Positions 26,319 to 36,900 of a stretch of DNA of 64,000 bases are shown piece after piece. Source of the stretch: Nonlabens agnitus (lineage in GTDB: Bacteria > Bacteroidota > Bacteroidia > Flavobacteriales > Flavobacteriaceae). How positions within the stretch are numbered: position 1 is the stretch's first letter; every line of letters starts with the position of its first letter. Where the stretch lies: assembly GCF_002994045.1 (NCBI RefSeq), contig NZ_MQUC01000003.1, positions 1,960,501-2,024,500 on the forward strand, given 5' to 3'. The notes under the pieces were generated by a model that saw nothing but the letters and a program-made list of their open reading frames with translations, did no database searches and was not told where the DNA came from. The position numbers were made by a program, and so were the translations under genes.

Positions 26319-27920
26319 ATGAAATTCAAAGATCAAATTGCCCGAAGAAGGACCTTCGGTATCATATCTCACCCAGATGCGGGAAAGACCACGCTTACTG
26401 AAAAGCTGCTTCTATACGGTGGCGCCATTCAAGAAGCTGGAGCCGTAAAGTCCAACAAAATTAAAAAAGGTGCTGCCAGTGACTTTATGGAGATTGAGAG
26501 ACAGCGTGGGATTTCTGTCGCTACCTCTGTACTTGCCTTTGAATACGACAACAAAAAAATCAATATTCTAGACACGCCAGGTCACAAAGACTTTGCTGAG
26601 GATACCTTTAGAACCTTGACAGCTGTGGATAGTGTAATTGTCGTTATCGATGTGGCAAAAGGTGTTGAGGAACAAACAGAAAAACTGGTGGAAGTTTGTC
26701 GCATGCGCAACATTCCCATTATTGTTTTTATCAATAAAATGGATCGAGAAGGTAAAGATGCCTTTGATCTCATGGATGAAATTGAGCAAAAGCTTCATTT
26801 GAGAGTGACACCTTTAAGTTTCCCAATAGGAATGGGTTATGACTTGAAAGGGATTTACAACATTGGTAAGAAAAATGTTAACCTATTCACGGGAGATTCT
26901 GTCAAACAACGCAAAAACCTTATTTCCATCAATAATCTTACAGATCCTAAACTGGATGAACTCGTAGGCAGTAGAGCCGCCGAAACCTTGCGGGAAGAAA
27001 TTGAACTTGTGGAAGGAATATATCCTGACTACGATCGTCAGGAATATCTTGATGGTAAATTACAACCTATCTTTTTTGGAAGTGCGTTGCATAATTTTGG
27101 AGTGAAAGAATTGCTTGATGGGTTTATAGATATTGCGCCTTCACCAAGGCCTAAAAAAGCAGAAGAAAGAATCGTACAGCCAGACGAGAAAGAGTTCAGT
27201 GGGTTTGTTTTTAAGATTCATGCTAACATGGATCCTAGACACAGAGACCGACTTGCCTTTGTAAAAGTTGTAAGTGGAGTTTTTGAACGTAATACTGCCT
27301 ACAAACATGTACGGCTCGATAAAAATTTGAAGTTCTCCAGCCCTAACGCCTTTTTTGCTGAAAAAAAGGAAATTGTTGATGAGTCCTTTCCTGGTGATAT
27401 CGTTGGTTTGCACGACACCGGTAATTTTAAAATAGGTGACACGCTCACGGCTGGCGAGGATCTGCATTATAAAGGAATCCCATCCTTTTCTCCAGAGCAT
27501 TTTAGATACATCAACAATGCAGACCCTATGAAGTCCAAACAACTGGCCAAAGGTGTGGACCAGCTTATGGATGAAGGCGTTGCCCAATTGTTTACTCTAG
27601 AACTGAATGGTCGCAAAGTTATAGGAACCGTAGGAGCACTACAGTTTGAGGTCATTCAATACCGTTTGGAACATGAATATGGCGCCACGTGTTCCTATGA
27701 GAATTTGAATGTCCACAAGGCATGTTGGGTGGACACTGCAGATAAAAACTCAGCTGAATTCAAGGACTTCAAGAGAGTTAAGGCTAAGTTCTTAGCTCAT
27801 GACAAACGTGGTCAACTCGTATTTTTTGCAGATTCTGCTTTCTCGTTGCAAATGACGCAACAAAAATACCCAAGCATTAAATTCCACTTTGTATCAGAGT
27901 TCGATAGTATTGCAGAATAG
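26319..27920 (+). CDS. prfC: Peptide chain release factor 3
   Basis: A 533-residue translational GTPase that recycles release factors 1 and 2. G1 HPDAGKTTLTEKLLLYGGAI, G3 DTPGHKDF, G4 NKMDREGKD; domain 2 and 3 follow with FVKVVSGVFERNTAYKHVR and GALQFEVIQYRLEHEYGA. The length is usual for RF3. The open frame continues 90 codons upstream to 26049, but that part lies antisense to idi and is not RF3; MKFKDQIARRRTFGIISHPDAG is the family N-terminus, so the start is at 26319. Confidence 0.95.
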   Translation: MKFKDQIARRRTFGIISHPDAGKTTLTEKLLLYGGAIQEAGAVKSNKIKKGAASDFMEIERQRGISVATSVLAFEYDNKKINILDTPGHKDFAEDTFRTLTAVDSVIVVIDVAKGVEEQTEKLVEVCRMRNIPIIVFINKMDREGKDAFDLMDEIEQKLHLRVTPLSFPIGMGYDLKGIYNIGKKNVNLFTGDSVKQRKNLISINNLTDPKLDELVGSRAAETLREEIELVEGIYPDYDRQEYLDGKLQPIFFGSALHNFGVKELLDGFIDIAPSPRPKKAEERIVQPDEKEFSGFVFKIHANMDPRHRDRLAFVKVVSGVFERNTAYKHVRLDKNLKFSSPNAFFAEKKEIVDESFPGDIVGLHDTGNFKIGDTLTAGEDLHYKGIPSFSPEHFRYINNADPMKSKQLAKGVDQLMDEGVAQLFTLELNGRKVIGTVGALQFEVIQYRLEHEYGATCSYENLNVHKACWVDTADKNSAEFKDFKRVKAKFLAHDKRGQLVFFADSAFSLQMTQQKYPSIKFHFVSEFDSIAE

Positions 27921-27937
27921 TAGCTTGATAGAATAAG

Positions 27938-27967
27938 AAAAAAGGCTTCCAAATGGAAGCCTTTTTT
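27938..27967. terminator. Bidirectional terminator
   Basis: A perfect 13-bp stem, AAAAAAGGCTTCC (27938-27950) and GGAAGCCTTTTTT (27955-27967) with an AAAT loop. It ends prfC from the left and the T9SS cassette from the right. Confidence 0.9.
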
Positions 27968-27991
27968 ATTTAATAAACATCTTGAAGATCA

Positions 27992-29983
27992 CTATTCACA
28001 TTCTGTATAGTTTTCCAATCCAGAAACGATGAATTCAGATCTACGGTTTAATTGGTGCTCAGCTGGAGTACATTTAACGCCATTAGAACATCTGTTCACC
28101 AGCTGTCGTTCTCCAAAACCTTTGGCTGTAATTCTATTGGCATCAATACCTTTTTCTATTAACCAGCTTCTGGTGCTTTGAGCTCTACGCTCTGATAAGG
28201 CATCATTGTAGGCATCGTTTGCACGGCTATCTGTGTGTGAACGAATCTCGATTTTGGTTTGTGGATATAATTCTAGGAACGCCTGAATTTTTGCAAGTTC
28301 TGCTGCAGCATCACTTCTGATGTTTGATTTGTCAAAGTCAAAATAGATTTGTTCGATATCAAGAATCTTAGCAAGATCATCACACTCCAGTACTGGAATC
28401 TTAGAATTAGAAAGCTCTAACGGTATGTCTAAGAAATCACTTGTTGCTGGAGTTGTAAATAGCTCTTCATCTGGAGTGTAATCTTCCTTAGCACCTCTAA
28501 CAAAGTATTGTTTATCACATTCCAGTTTAAAAACATATTTACCATTAGCTCTTGTGGTAATCTGGTCTATTTGATTGTTATTGGAATCCATAATACTGAC
28601 CACGGCTCCTTCTATAGGTTCATCGGTTTGAGCATCTGTTACCGTACCAGTTAGCAAAATCTCGCACATGTTACGCAGTTGCTCTGTTTGTTTGAAGCGG
28701 TAAATATCATCATCTCCCATTCCACCTGGACGATTTGAACTAAAATAACCTAAGTTGGTATCGTCATCTACAATAAAGCTAAAATCGTCATATGGTGTGT
28801 TGATAGGCTTACCTATATTAATGACTTCGCTCATTGTACCGTCTGCATTGATGGTACTGGCAAAAACATCTAGTCCTCCAAGACCTTGATGACCCGTACT
28901 CGCAAAATACAAGACGTTGTTCTTGCTTACAAAAGGAAAGGTTTCTCTACCATTAGTATTGATACCTTCAACATTTCTAGGTTCACTTAAAGATCCGTCT
29001 AAAGCTACATCTGCGACCCAAATATCAGATCTTGTAAATTCTTCATCTGGATCATAACCTATACTTCCTGGCATATCACTAACAAAGAATAATTTCTTCC
29101 CATCAGGCGTTAATGCTGGATGTGCTGTACTATACTCATCACTGTTGAAGCTAACCTCGACAGGTGTTGTCCAGTTATTTCCTTTGCGGGTAGATTTGAA
29201 AATCTTAAGCTTAGTTAGACCGTCTACATCTTGTCTTAATCTTCCTTTTTCAGAATTGTTCCTGGTAAAATATACGGTCTCACCATCAGTTGTAAATCCT
29301 GGAGTACTCTCGTGCCACTTTGTGTTTAATGTAGAGCTTAAACTACGGGCGTTATCCAACTTTCCATCACTATCAGCATCTGCAGTGTAAAGTTGAAGAA
29401 ATGCTTGCTCATTCCATTCATGTACCCTTTTAATGAAAGATCCAGTATCTCTTGCGGTTGCAAAAGCTACTTGGTTTTGATCATCATAAAATGAAGGTCC
29501 AAAGTCTGCCGTAAAAGAATTGATCTCTCTAGCGTTTTGAACTTCAAATCTGCCAGATTGAAAATCTATGATTTGAAGGTAATCCGGTTGCTTGGAATAA
29601 TTATCTGCTCTACTATCATAACCTTTGAAGGTGTTGAACTTAGCCATCAAGACATCTGCCTCATCATACCTTCTCACTGACTTGAGCGCCTGTGCATATC
29701 TAAAGTAATATTCTGGCTTTATGTTATCGCTGTAATTTTCAAAAAGCTGGTTATACCAATTATAACTTTCCTGCAAGTCGTCATTGAAATAGTAAGTATC
29801 TCCTAGCTTAGCCAGAATCTCTGGACTTGAGTAACCGTTTTTTACAATTCTCAAGTACAATTCCTGAGCATCTATAAAAGCGAGGTTTGCAAAGTCTTTA
29901 CTTGCCTTCTCTACTTTGCGTTCTTGAGCTACACCAGTGGTAGCGACCAGCGCTAGTAAAACAATAAATAATTTTTTCATCAT
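27992..29983 (-). CDS. OmpA/PD40 repeat outer-membrane protein of a T9SS cassette
   Basis: A 663-residue envelope protein. Signal peptide MMKKLFIVLLALVATTGVAQ; TPR-like helices about 25-135; PD40 beta-propeller blades (LTPDGKKLFFVSDMPG, FTTDGETVYFTRNN, NVLYFASTGHQGLGG, LGYFSSNRPGGMGDDDIYRF) about 165-430; a carboxypeptidase-regulatory-like domain (LTGTVTDAQTDEPIEGA) about 440-510; a C-terminal OmpA domain (IYFDFDKSNIRSDAAAEL, IRSHTDSRANDAYNDALSERRAQS) that binds peptidoglycan. Third gene of the unit, 18 bp after porP. Homologous genes sit with SprF/PorP in gliding and type IX secretion loci. Confidence 0.9.
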   Translation of the reverse strand: MMKKLFIVLLALVATTGVAQERKVEKASKDFANLAFIDAQELYLRIVKNGYSSPEILAKLGDTYYFNDDLQESYNWYNQLFENYSDNIKPEYYFRYAQALKSVRRYDEADVLMAKFNTFKGYDSRADNYSKQPDYLQIIDFQSGRFEVQNAREINSFTADFGPSFYDDQNQVAFATARDTGSFIKRVHEWNEQAFLQLYTADADSDGKLDNARSLSSTLNTKWHESTPGFTTDGETVYFTRNNSEKGRLRQDVDGLTKLKIFKSTRKGNNWTTPVEVSFNSDEYSTAHPALTPDGKKLFFVSDMPGSIGYDPDEEFTRSDIWVADVALDGSLSEPRNVEGINTNGRETFPFVSKNNVLYFASTGHQGLGGLDVFASTINADGTMSEVINIGKPINTPYDDFSFIVDDDTNLGYFSSNRPGGMGDDDIYRFKQTEQLRNMCEILLTGTVTDAQTDEPIEGAVVSIMDSNNNQIDQITTRANGKYVFKLECDKQYFVRGAKEDYTPDEELFTTPATSDFLDIPLELSNSKIPVLECDDLAKILDIEQIYFDFDKSNIRSDAAAELAKIQAFLELYPQTKIEIRSHTDSRANDAYNDALSERRAQSTRSWLIEKGIDANRITAKGFGERQLVNRCSNGVKCTPAEHQLNRRSEFIVSGLENYTECE

Positions 29984-30001
29984 AGTTTCTACATACTATT
30001 A

Positions 30002-30934
30002 TTAGAAGAATCGTGGTGTGATCAATTTGCTGTAACGGTTGAACAGTTCAAATCTAATAAAGAGTTCGTAACTACCATCGTTATATGTTGAATTTCCCAA
30101 TTCAGTAGTTTCCCTATCATACGCAAAGCCTATCATAGTTTGATCACTTATTTGAAACCCAACAAGACCTGTGACGGCAGCACTCCATCTATAAGCTGCT
30201 CCCAACGTTAATTTCTCATTGATTAAAAAGTTTGCCGTGACGTCAACTTGTAGGGGTGAACCCGCAACAGCCTTGACAAGTGTTGTAGGTTTGAACTTAA
30301 TGTTGTCATTAAGATCAAAGACGTATCCAGCGGTTGCAAAATAGTGAATTCGTTCGGTTGCAATAGCAGTTGAACTGTTATTATTGTTGGACGGGTCAAA
30401 ATGTTCGGTCTTTAACAAGTTAGGTGTACTTAATCCCACATAAAACTTATCCGTATGATAATAAGCACCAACACCTACCGTAGGCGATAACCTATTGTCG
30501 ATATTGTTTTGCAACAAGATATCAGGATCCAACGCATTCAATCTTTGAAAATCCACATTGAGGACATGTGCTCCACCTTTTAAACCTAGACTCAAATTAC
30601 CATCATAGCTAACAGGTATGGTGTAGCTAAAATCTGCTGCAAAATAAGTCTCATCTGTAGGTCCCAAAGCATCATTTACAACACTTAGCCCTAAACCTAC
30701 GCGGCTATTCTGTATAGGTGAATGGATGGATATGCTTTGTGTCCTGGGCGCTCCATCCAGGCCTACCCATTGACTGCGGTGTAATCCCACGATACTGGTA
30801 ACACCACGGTTACCGGCATACGCTGGATTCACAACAAGCGGATTATACATGTACTGACTATATTGTGGATCTTGTTGAGCTGTTACCGCTTTCGCGAAAG
30901 CGAAAACAATCAAACCTATTAACAATTTCTTCAT
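30002..30934 (-). CDS. Type IX secretion membrane protein, PorP/SprF family
   Basis: A 310-residue outer-membrane barrel. QQDPQYSQYMYNPLVVNPAYAGNRG after the signal peptide is the family hallmark; strands such as LGLKGGAHVLNVDFQRL and FGYDRETTELGNSTYNDGSYELFIRF follow. PorP/SprF proteins help retain or export partner giant adhesins carrying type B sorting domains. It lies between the giant gene (51 bp) and the OmpA gene (18 bp). The hydrophobic part of its signal peptide, VFAFAKAVTA, is encoded by the palindrome at 30887-30902. Confidence 0.93.
   Translation of the reverse strand: MKKLLIGLIVFAFAKAVTAQQDPQYSQYMYNPLVVNPAYAGNRGVTSIVGLHRSQWVGLDGAPRTQSISIHSPIQNSRVGLGLSVVNDALGPTDETYFAADFSYTIPVSYDGNLSLGLKGGAHVLNVDFQRLNALDPDILLQNNIDNRLSPTVGVGAYYHTDKFYVGLSTPNLLKTEHFDPSNNNNSSTAIATERIHYFATAGYVFDLNDNIKFKPTTLVKAVAGSPLQVDVTANFLINEKLTLGAAYRWSAAVTGLVGFQISDQTMIGFAYDRETTELGNSTYNDGSYELFIRFELFNRYSKLITPRFF
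30887..30902. repeat. Dispersed 16-bp palindrome CGCTTTCGCGAAAGCG
   Basis: Perfect copy encoding AFAKA within the PorP signal peptide. Confidence 0.95.
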
Positions 30935-30985
30935 CTTGTATGTTTTAAAATTAATCGGGCGCTATGGGGTTTGCGCCCGATTCAT

Positions 30986-33900
30986 TTATCTATTTATGTA
31001 TAAGTAGCCTGCTAGGTCAATCGTCTGGTTATTGTCATTGACATAACTAATCACATAGTAATAGGTTCCTACTGGAAGTAAATCACCTTGTGCGACGTTA
31101 GCCCTACCTTCTGAAATACCTCTGAAGACATTGTTACGGTTGTCATAGCCGTCCACATTAAACACTTCAACTCCCCAACGGTTATAGATTTTGACATTGT
31201 TCTCAAAGTTTTCAATACCTCTTATGAATAAGAAGTCATTGTCACCATCATTATTAGGCGTCAACACGTTGAAAATTTCAATATCCCTTAAGTCTGCATC
31301 TAGATAATCTGGTGTGCCATCTGCATCATTGTCATCGTCAAGGAAGTTTCCATTGCCATTTCCATCCTCAATAGCTGTTAGGATTCCATCACCATCATCA
31401 TCGATATCACGATAGTCTGGCTCGTCATCACCATCTGTATTGTTCAGATCATCTGCAGGTGAATCGACTACAACAGAGCCATTAGGATCTCCATAACCAC
31501 TGTTATCACCATCAAATGCGTCATCAAGACCATCGCCGTCTACGTCGTTTCCAGATGGAAGGATATCTGCTACACCATCGTTATCAAAATCAAATCCTTC
31601 AATGAAATCTGGAATACCATCATCATCAGAATCATCATCTAAATAATCTGGCAATCCATCGTCGTCAAAGTCAACTGGATCGATTCCTTCACCGCTTCCT
31701 GGAGTTTCTTCGTAGGCATCGTCAAGTCCATTGCCGTCACTATCAACGCCAGACGGAGCAATATAATCACCTGTTGATTGTCCCTCTACATTATCTGGTA
31801 TTCCATCATTATCACTATCCTGATCAAACGAATCAATAATACCGTCCATATCAGAATCTACATCACCTTCAATCGAGTCTGGTATACCGTCATTATCATC
31901 ATCAAGATCTACATCATCAGGGATTCCATCGTTGTCATTATCATTTGCAATCAAATAACCATCAGATAATGTCTGCACTGTCGCTCCGGCAGCTACCGTG
32001 ATCGATTCAGGGTCTGATCCTGTAGTGCTTAGGTTGAAGCCAGCGCCACCGTTCGGAAGCGTGGTCTCGTCCACGTCTACCGTATAGTCGCCTGCAGCTA
32101 CATCTGCCCTCCAGATGCCGTCAGCGCCTACTGTTACCGGTGTCACCGTTCCGTTCGCATCCGTCAGGTTCACCACGGTTCCCGCTGGGAACAAGGTGTC
32201 GATCTCAGCATCATAGGTGCCGTCACCATCCACATCATTGAAGACGAAGCCGGTGATCGTTCCAGTGGCCTGGTAACCATCTGCCGTGGTATCCACTGTC
32301 GCTCCGGCAGCTACCGTGATCGATTCAGGGTCTGATCCAGCGGTGCTCAGGTTGAAGCCTGCACCACCGTTTGGAAGCGTGGTCTCGTCCACATCTACCG
32401 TGTAGTCGCCTGCAGCTACATCTGCCGTCCAGTTTCCGTCGGCGCCTACCGTTACCGGTGTCACCGTTCCGTTCACATCCGTCAGGTTCACCACGGTTCC
32501 CACTAGGAACAAGCTGTCGATCGCCGCATCATAGGTGCCGTCACCATCCACATCATTGAAGACGAAGCCGGTGATCGTTCCAGTGGCCTGGTAACCATCT
32601 GCCGTGGTTGCATTGACCCTACCGAATTCAGAAATTACTGTTTCAGGATCAGATCCTGTGGTAGTTAAAACATAACCTACTCCTGCATTTGGTAAGGTAG
32701 TTTCATCAAGATCAACTGTGTAATTTCCAATGGCAACAACTACTGCCCAATTACCGTCGGCATTGACATCTACAGTAGTTACGATTCCATCGTTATCTGT
32801 CACATTTACTTGAGTTCCTATTGGGAACAAATTATCGACAGAAGCGTCATAAGATCCATCACCATCTACATCTTCAAAGACGAATCCTGTGATTGTACCT
32901 AATGCTTCTCTGTAATCAACTTCACCCGTTGCAGGGAAATCATCATTATTGGTATCTGCCGCTCCATTTTCCAAGTTACCATTAGGATCGCCGTAAGGAT
33001 CAGTAGCATCAACAGTTTCGTAGGCATCATCAAGTCCATTATTATTTGAATCTCCTAAGGCTACTTGTCCATCAAACGCCTCATCATTATCGGAATCTCC
33101 ATCATTATCAGAATCATTATCTAGATAATCAGGCACATCCAATCCATCAGAATTTACTGGTGTAATTCCTTCTTCAGCTCCTAGCCCAGACTGGTATACA
33201 TCGTCCAACCCATTGTTGTCTGCATCTATTCCTGATGGTGCATTGTAATCATCAGTCGATTGTGCTTCTACGTTATCTGGGATACCGTCGTTATCACTAT
33301 CAAGATCAAATGAATCGATTATACCATCGTTATCTGTGTCTAAAGTACCTTCAACACTATCCGGTATACCGTCATTGTCATCATCTAAATCGTCAACATC
33401 TGGAATACCATCACGATCATTGTCTGGAAGGTCTAGATAATCAGGGATACCATCATTATCAGAATCATCATCAGCATAATCATTGTTGTTGTTTAAATCT
33501 TCATCCACGGTAGGTATACCATCATTGTCGTCATCAACATCTCTAAAATCAAGATTATTCAATGGGCCACCAGTGGCTGCGTCACGATCATTATCATTAA
33601 GGTCATTCACTAGATTTGTAACTACTTGTAATCCATTAGGATCACCATATCCAGTAGTATCGCCGTCAAATGAATCGTCCAATCCATCTTGATCTATGTC
33701 CGCTTCCGCGAAAGCGATATCACTAACACCATCGCTATTGAAGTCAAAGGCTTCTATAAAGTCAAACACACCATCGTTGTCAGAATCGATATCTATATAG
33801 TCTGGATTACCATCACCATCTTCATTATTAGGTGTGAGTCCTTCACCATTTCCAGGTGCCGTCTCATAATTATCATCTAGACCGTTTCCATCTGCATCGT

Positions 33901-36900
33901 TACCACTAGGTGCGATGTATCCCGTTGTAGATTGAGCCTCTATATTATCTGGGATACCGTCACCGTCGGTATCCTGGTCAAATGCATCGATAATACCATC
34001 GTTGTCAAAGTCACTGGTACCTTCTACGCTATCCAGAATTCCATCGTTGTCATCATCGATGTCGATACCATCACCTATACCATCCTGATCATTGTCGTTG
34101 AAGTCAAGATAGTCTGGCACACCATCACCATCTGCATCTCCTGGATCGACGGTGTTAGGATCGCCGTCAACATCTGGATTTTCGTCAAATGTCAGTAAAC
34201 CATCATTGTCATCATCTGTATCACGATAATCTAGATCATCAGTACCGTCAGAATTATTGAGATCAAGTAAAGGGTCATTTTCAACCACGATACCATTAGG
34301 ATCGAAGTAACCTGTGGTGTCACCATCAAATGCATCGTCGATACCGTCGTTGTCTATATCCGCTTCCGCGAAAGCGATATCAGGAAGACCATCATTGTTG
34401 TAATCAAATGCTTCTATGAAATCGTCCACGTTGTCATTGTCTGAATCCACGTCGAGATAATCGGGATTACCGTCACCGTCAGTATTAACCGGTGTAATGC
34501 CTTCACCTGCGCCAGGTGTACTCTCATAAACATCGTCAAGTCCATTACTGTCTGAGTCAATACCTATCGGGAAAATATAGCCAGTTGTGGTCTGTGCCTC
34601 AATATTGTCTGGTATACCATCATTGTCAGAGTCCTGATCAAATCTATCGATGATGCCATCATTATCAAAGTCACCATCACCTTCAACACTATCAAGGATT
34701 CCATCATTATCATCATCAAGGTCAAGATTGTCTGGTATGCCATCACCGTCATTATCTGCATTGTCTGGATCTAGATAATCTGGTATTCCGTCACCGTCAG
34801 CGTCATTTGCATCATTTGCTAATCCATCACCGTTAGGGTCGTTGGACTCATCAATGGATGCGATGCCGTCGTTATCATCATCTGTATCCCTAAAATCTAA
34901 ATCATCTGCACCATCGGTATTTACTAAATCATCCAATGGATTAGATACCACTTGACTTCCGTTAGGATCTCCATATCCAGTGTTATCACCATCAAAGGAA
35001 TCGTCAAGTCCATCTTGATCCACATCACTACCAGAAGGAACGATATCTGGAATACCATTAGAGTCAAAATCAAATGCCTCAGTAGCGTCAACAATACCAT
35101 CACCATCACTATCAATATCGATGTAATCGGCAATGAGATCCATATCAGTATCTACCGTCGTCAAACCTTCACCAGAACCTGGTGTAGTTTCATAAGCATC
35201 GTCAAGACCATTGTTATCAGTATCAATTCCCAATGGAGGAAAGTATCCTGCTGTCGATTGTGCTTCAACATTATCTGGAATTCCATCGCCATCTGAGTCC
35301 TGATCCAAAGAATTAATAATTCCGTCAAGATCCGTGTCCAGTGTCCCTTCTACAACGTCGAGAATGCCATCATTATCATCGTCTATATCAACACTATCCA
35401 ATATTCCATCGCCATCAGTGTCAAGGACATCAGGATCTAAATAGTTAGGTATTCCATTTGCATCACTGTCAATCGCATCATCAGGATTACCATCACCGTT
35501 AGGATCTGCATCTTCATTGACAGTCAAGAATCCATCGCCGTCGTCATCGGTATCCAAGTAGTCCGGTGTACCGTCTCCATCGGTGTCCTGGTTGGTAGGG
35601 TCCGTGTCCCCATCGTAGTCCTCCAGGGCCGTATCCACGCCATCGCCATCATCATCGGTGTCCAGATAGTCTGGTGTACCATCGCCGTCCGTATCGTCAT
35701 TGGTAGGGTCTCTATCTGCATCCACGTCCTCCGTAAGGGTAAGTACATTGTCATTGTCATCGTCCGTATCACGGTAGTCCGGCTCGTCCGCGCCGTCCGT
35801 GTTGTTCAGCTGAACGCCTGGTGCCGCGTCCACTACAGTACCGCTAGGGTCCGTGTAGGCCGCGTTCGGGTCCGTATCGAAGTTGTCGTCGATCCCGTCA
35901 CCGTCCTGGTCGTTGCCTGACGGTAGGGTGTCTGCCACTCCATCACTGTTCACATCGAAGCCTTCCGTAGCATCCAGTACGCCGTCGTTGTCACTGTCCG
36001 TGTCAAGGTAGTCCGGCTGGTCCACGCCATCCGTGTTCTCTGGGCTGATGCCCTCGCCGGAGCCAGGCGTGTTCTCATACGCGTCATCCAACCCGTTGCC
36101 GTCAGCGTCCACTCCACTCGGCGCCGTATAGCCCGAAGTGGTCTGGCCCTCCAAGTTGTCCGGGATCCCATCGCCATCGGCGTCCTGATCCTGGAAGTTC
36201 GGGATACCATCGCCATCACTGTCCGTTGGGTCCGTATATGGGTTATTGTCCCCATCAAGGTTCGCGTCCTCCACGCTGTCCAGGATACCGTCGTTGTCGT
36301 CATCCAGGTCGGCGCTGTCCGGTACCCCATCGCCGTCCAGATCGTCCACGTCCAGATAGTCGGGTGTGCCGTCAAGGTCGGCATCTTCAGGGTTGTTGTT
36401 GTCAATGACTTCAGCATCGGTATCAACGCCATCGTTGTCATCGTCCGTGTCGCGGTAGTCCGGCTCGTCGGTACCGTCGGTGTTGTTCAGCTCGCCTGCT
36501 GGATTTGTGGTCGTTGGGGTACCGTTGGGGTCTCCATAGCCCGTGGTATCGCCATCGAAGTTGTCGTCCAGGCCGTCCTGGTCGCTATCCACATTCGCGA
36601 AAGCGATATCTGCCACTCCATCATTGTTAAAGTCCGAGGCCTCGACCACATCTGGGATGCCATCGTTGTCGCTGTCCGTGTCAAGGTAGTCCGGCTGGTC
36701 CGCACCATCCGTGTTCTCTGGTGTGATGCCGCCTGCCGGGTAGGCATCGTCCAAACCGTCGTTGTTGGCATCCACACCGTCCGGCGCCGTATAGCCCGTG
36801 GTAGGCTGGCCCTCCACGTTGTCTGGGATCCCATCGCCATCGGAGTCCTGGTCGAACTGATTGATGATACCGTCGCCATCCGTATCAAAGCTGTCCACGA

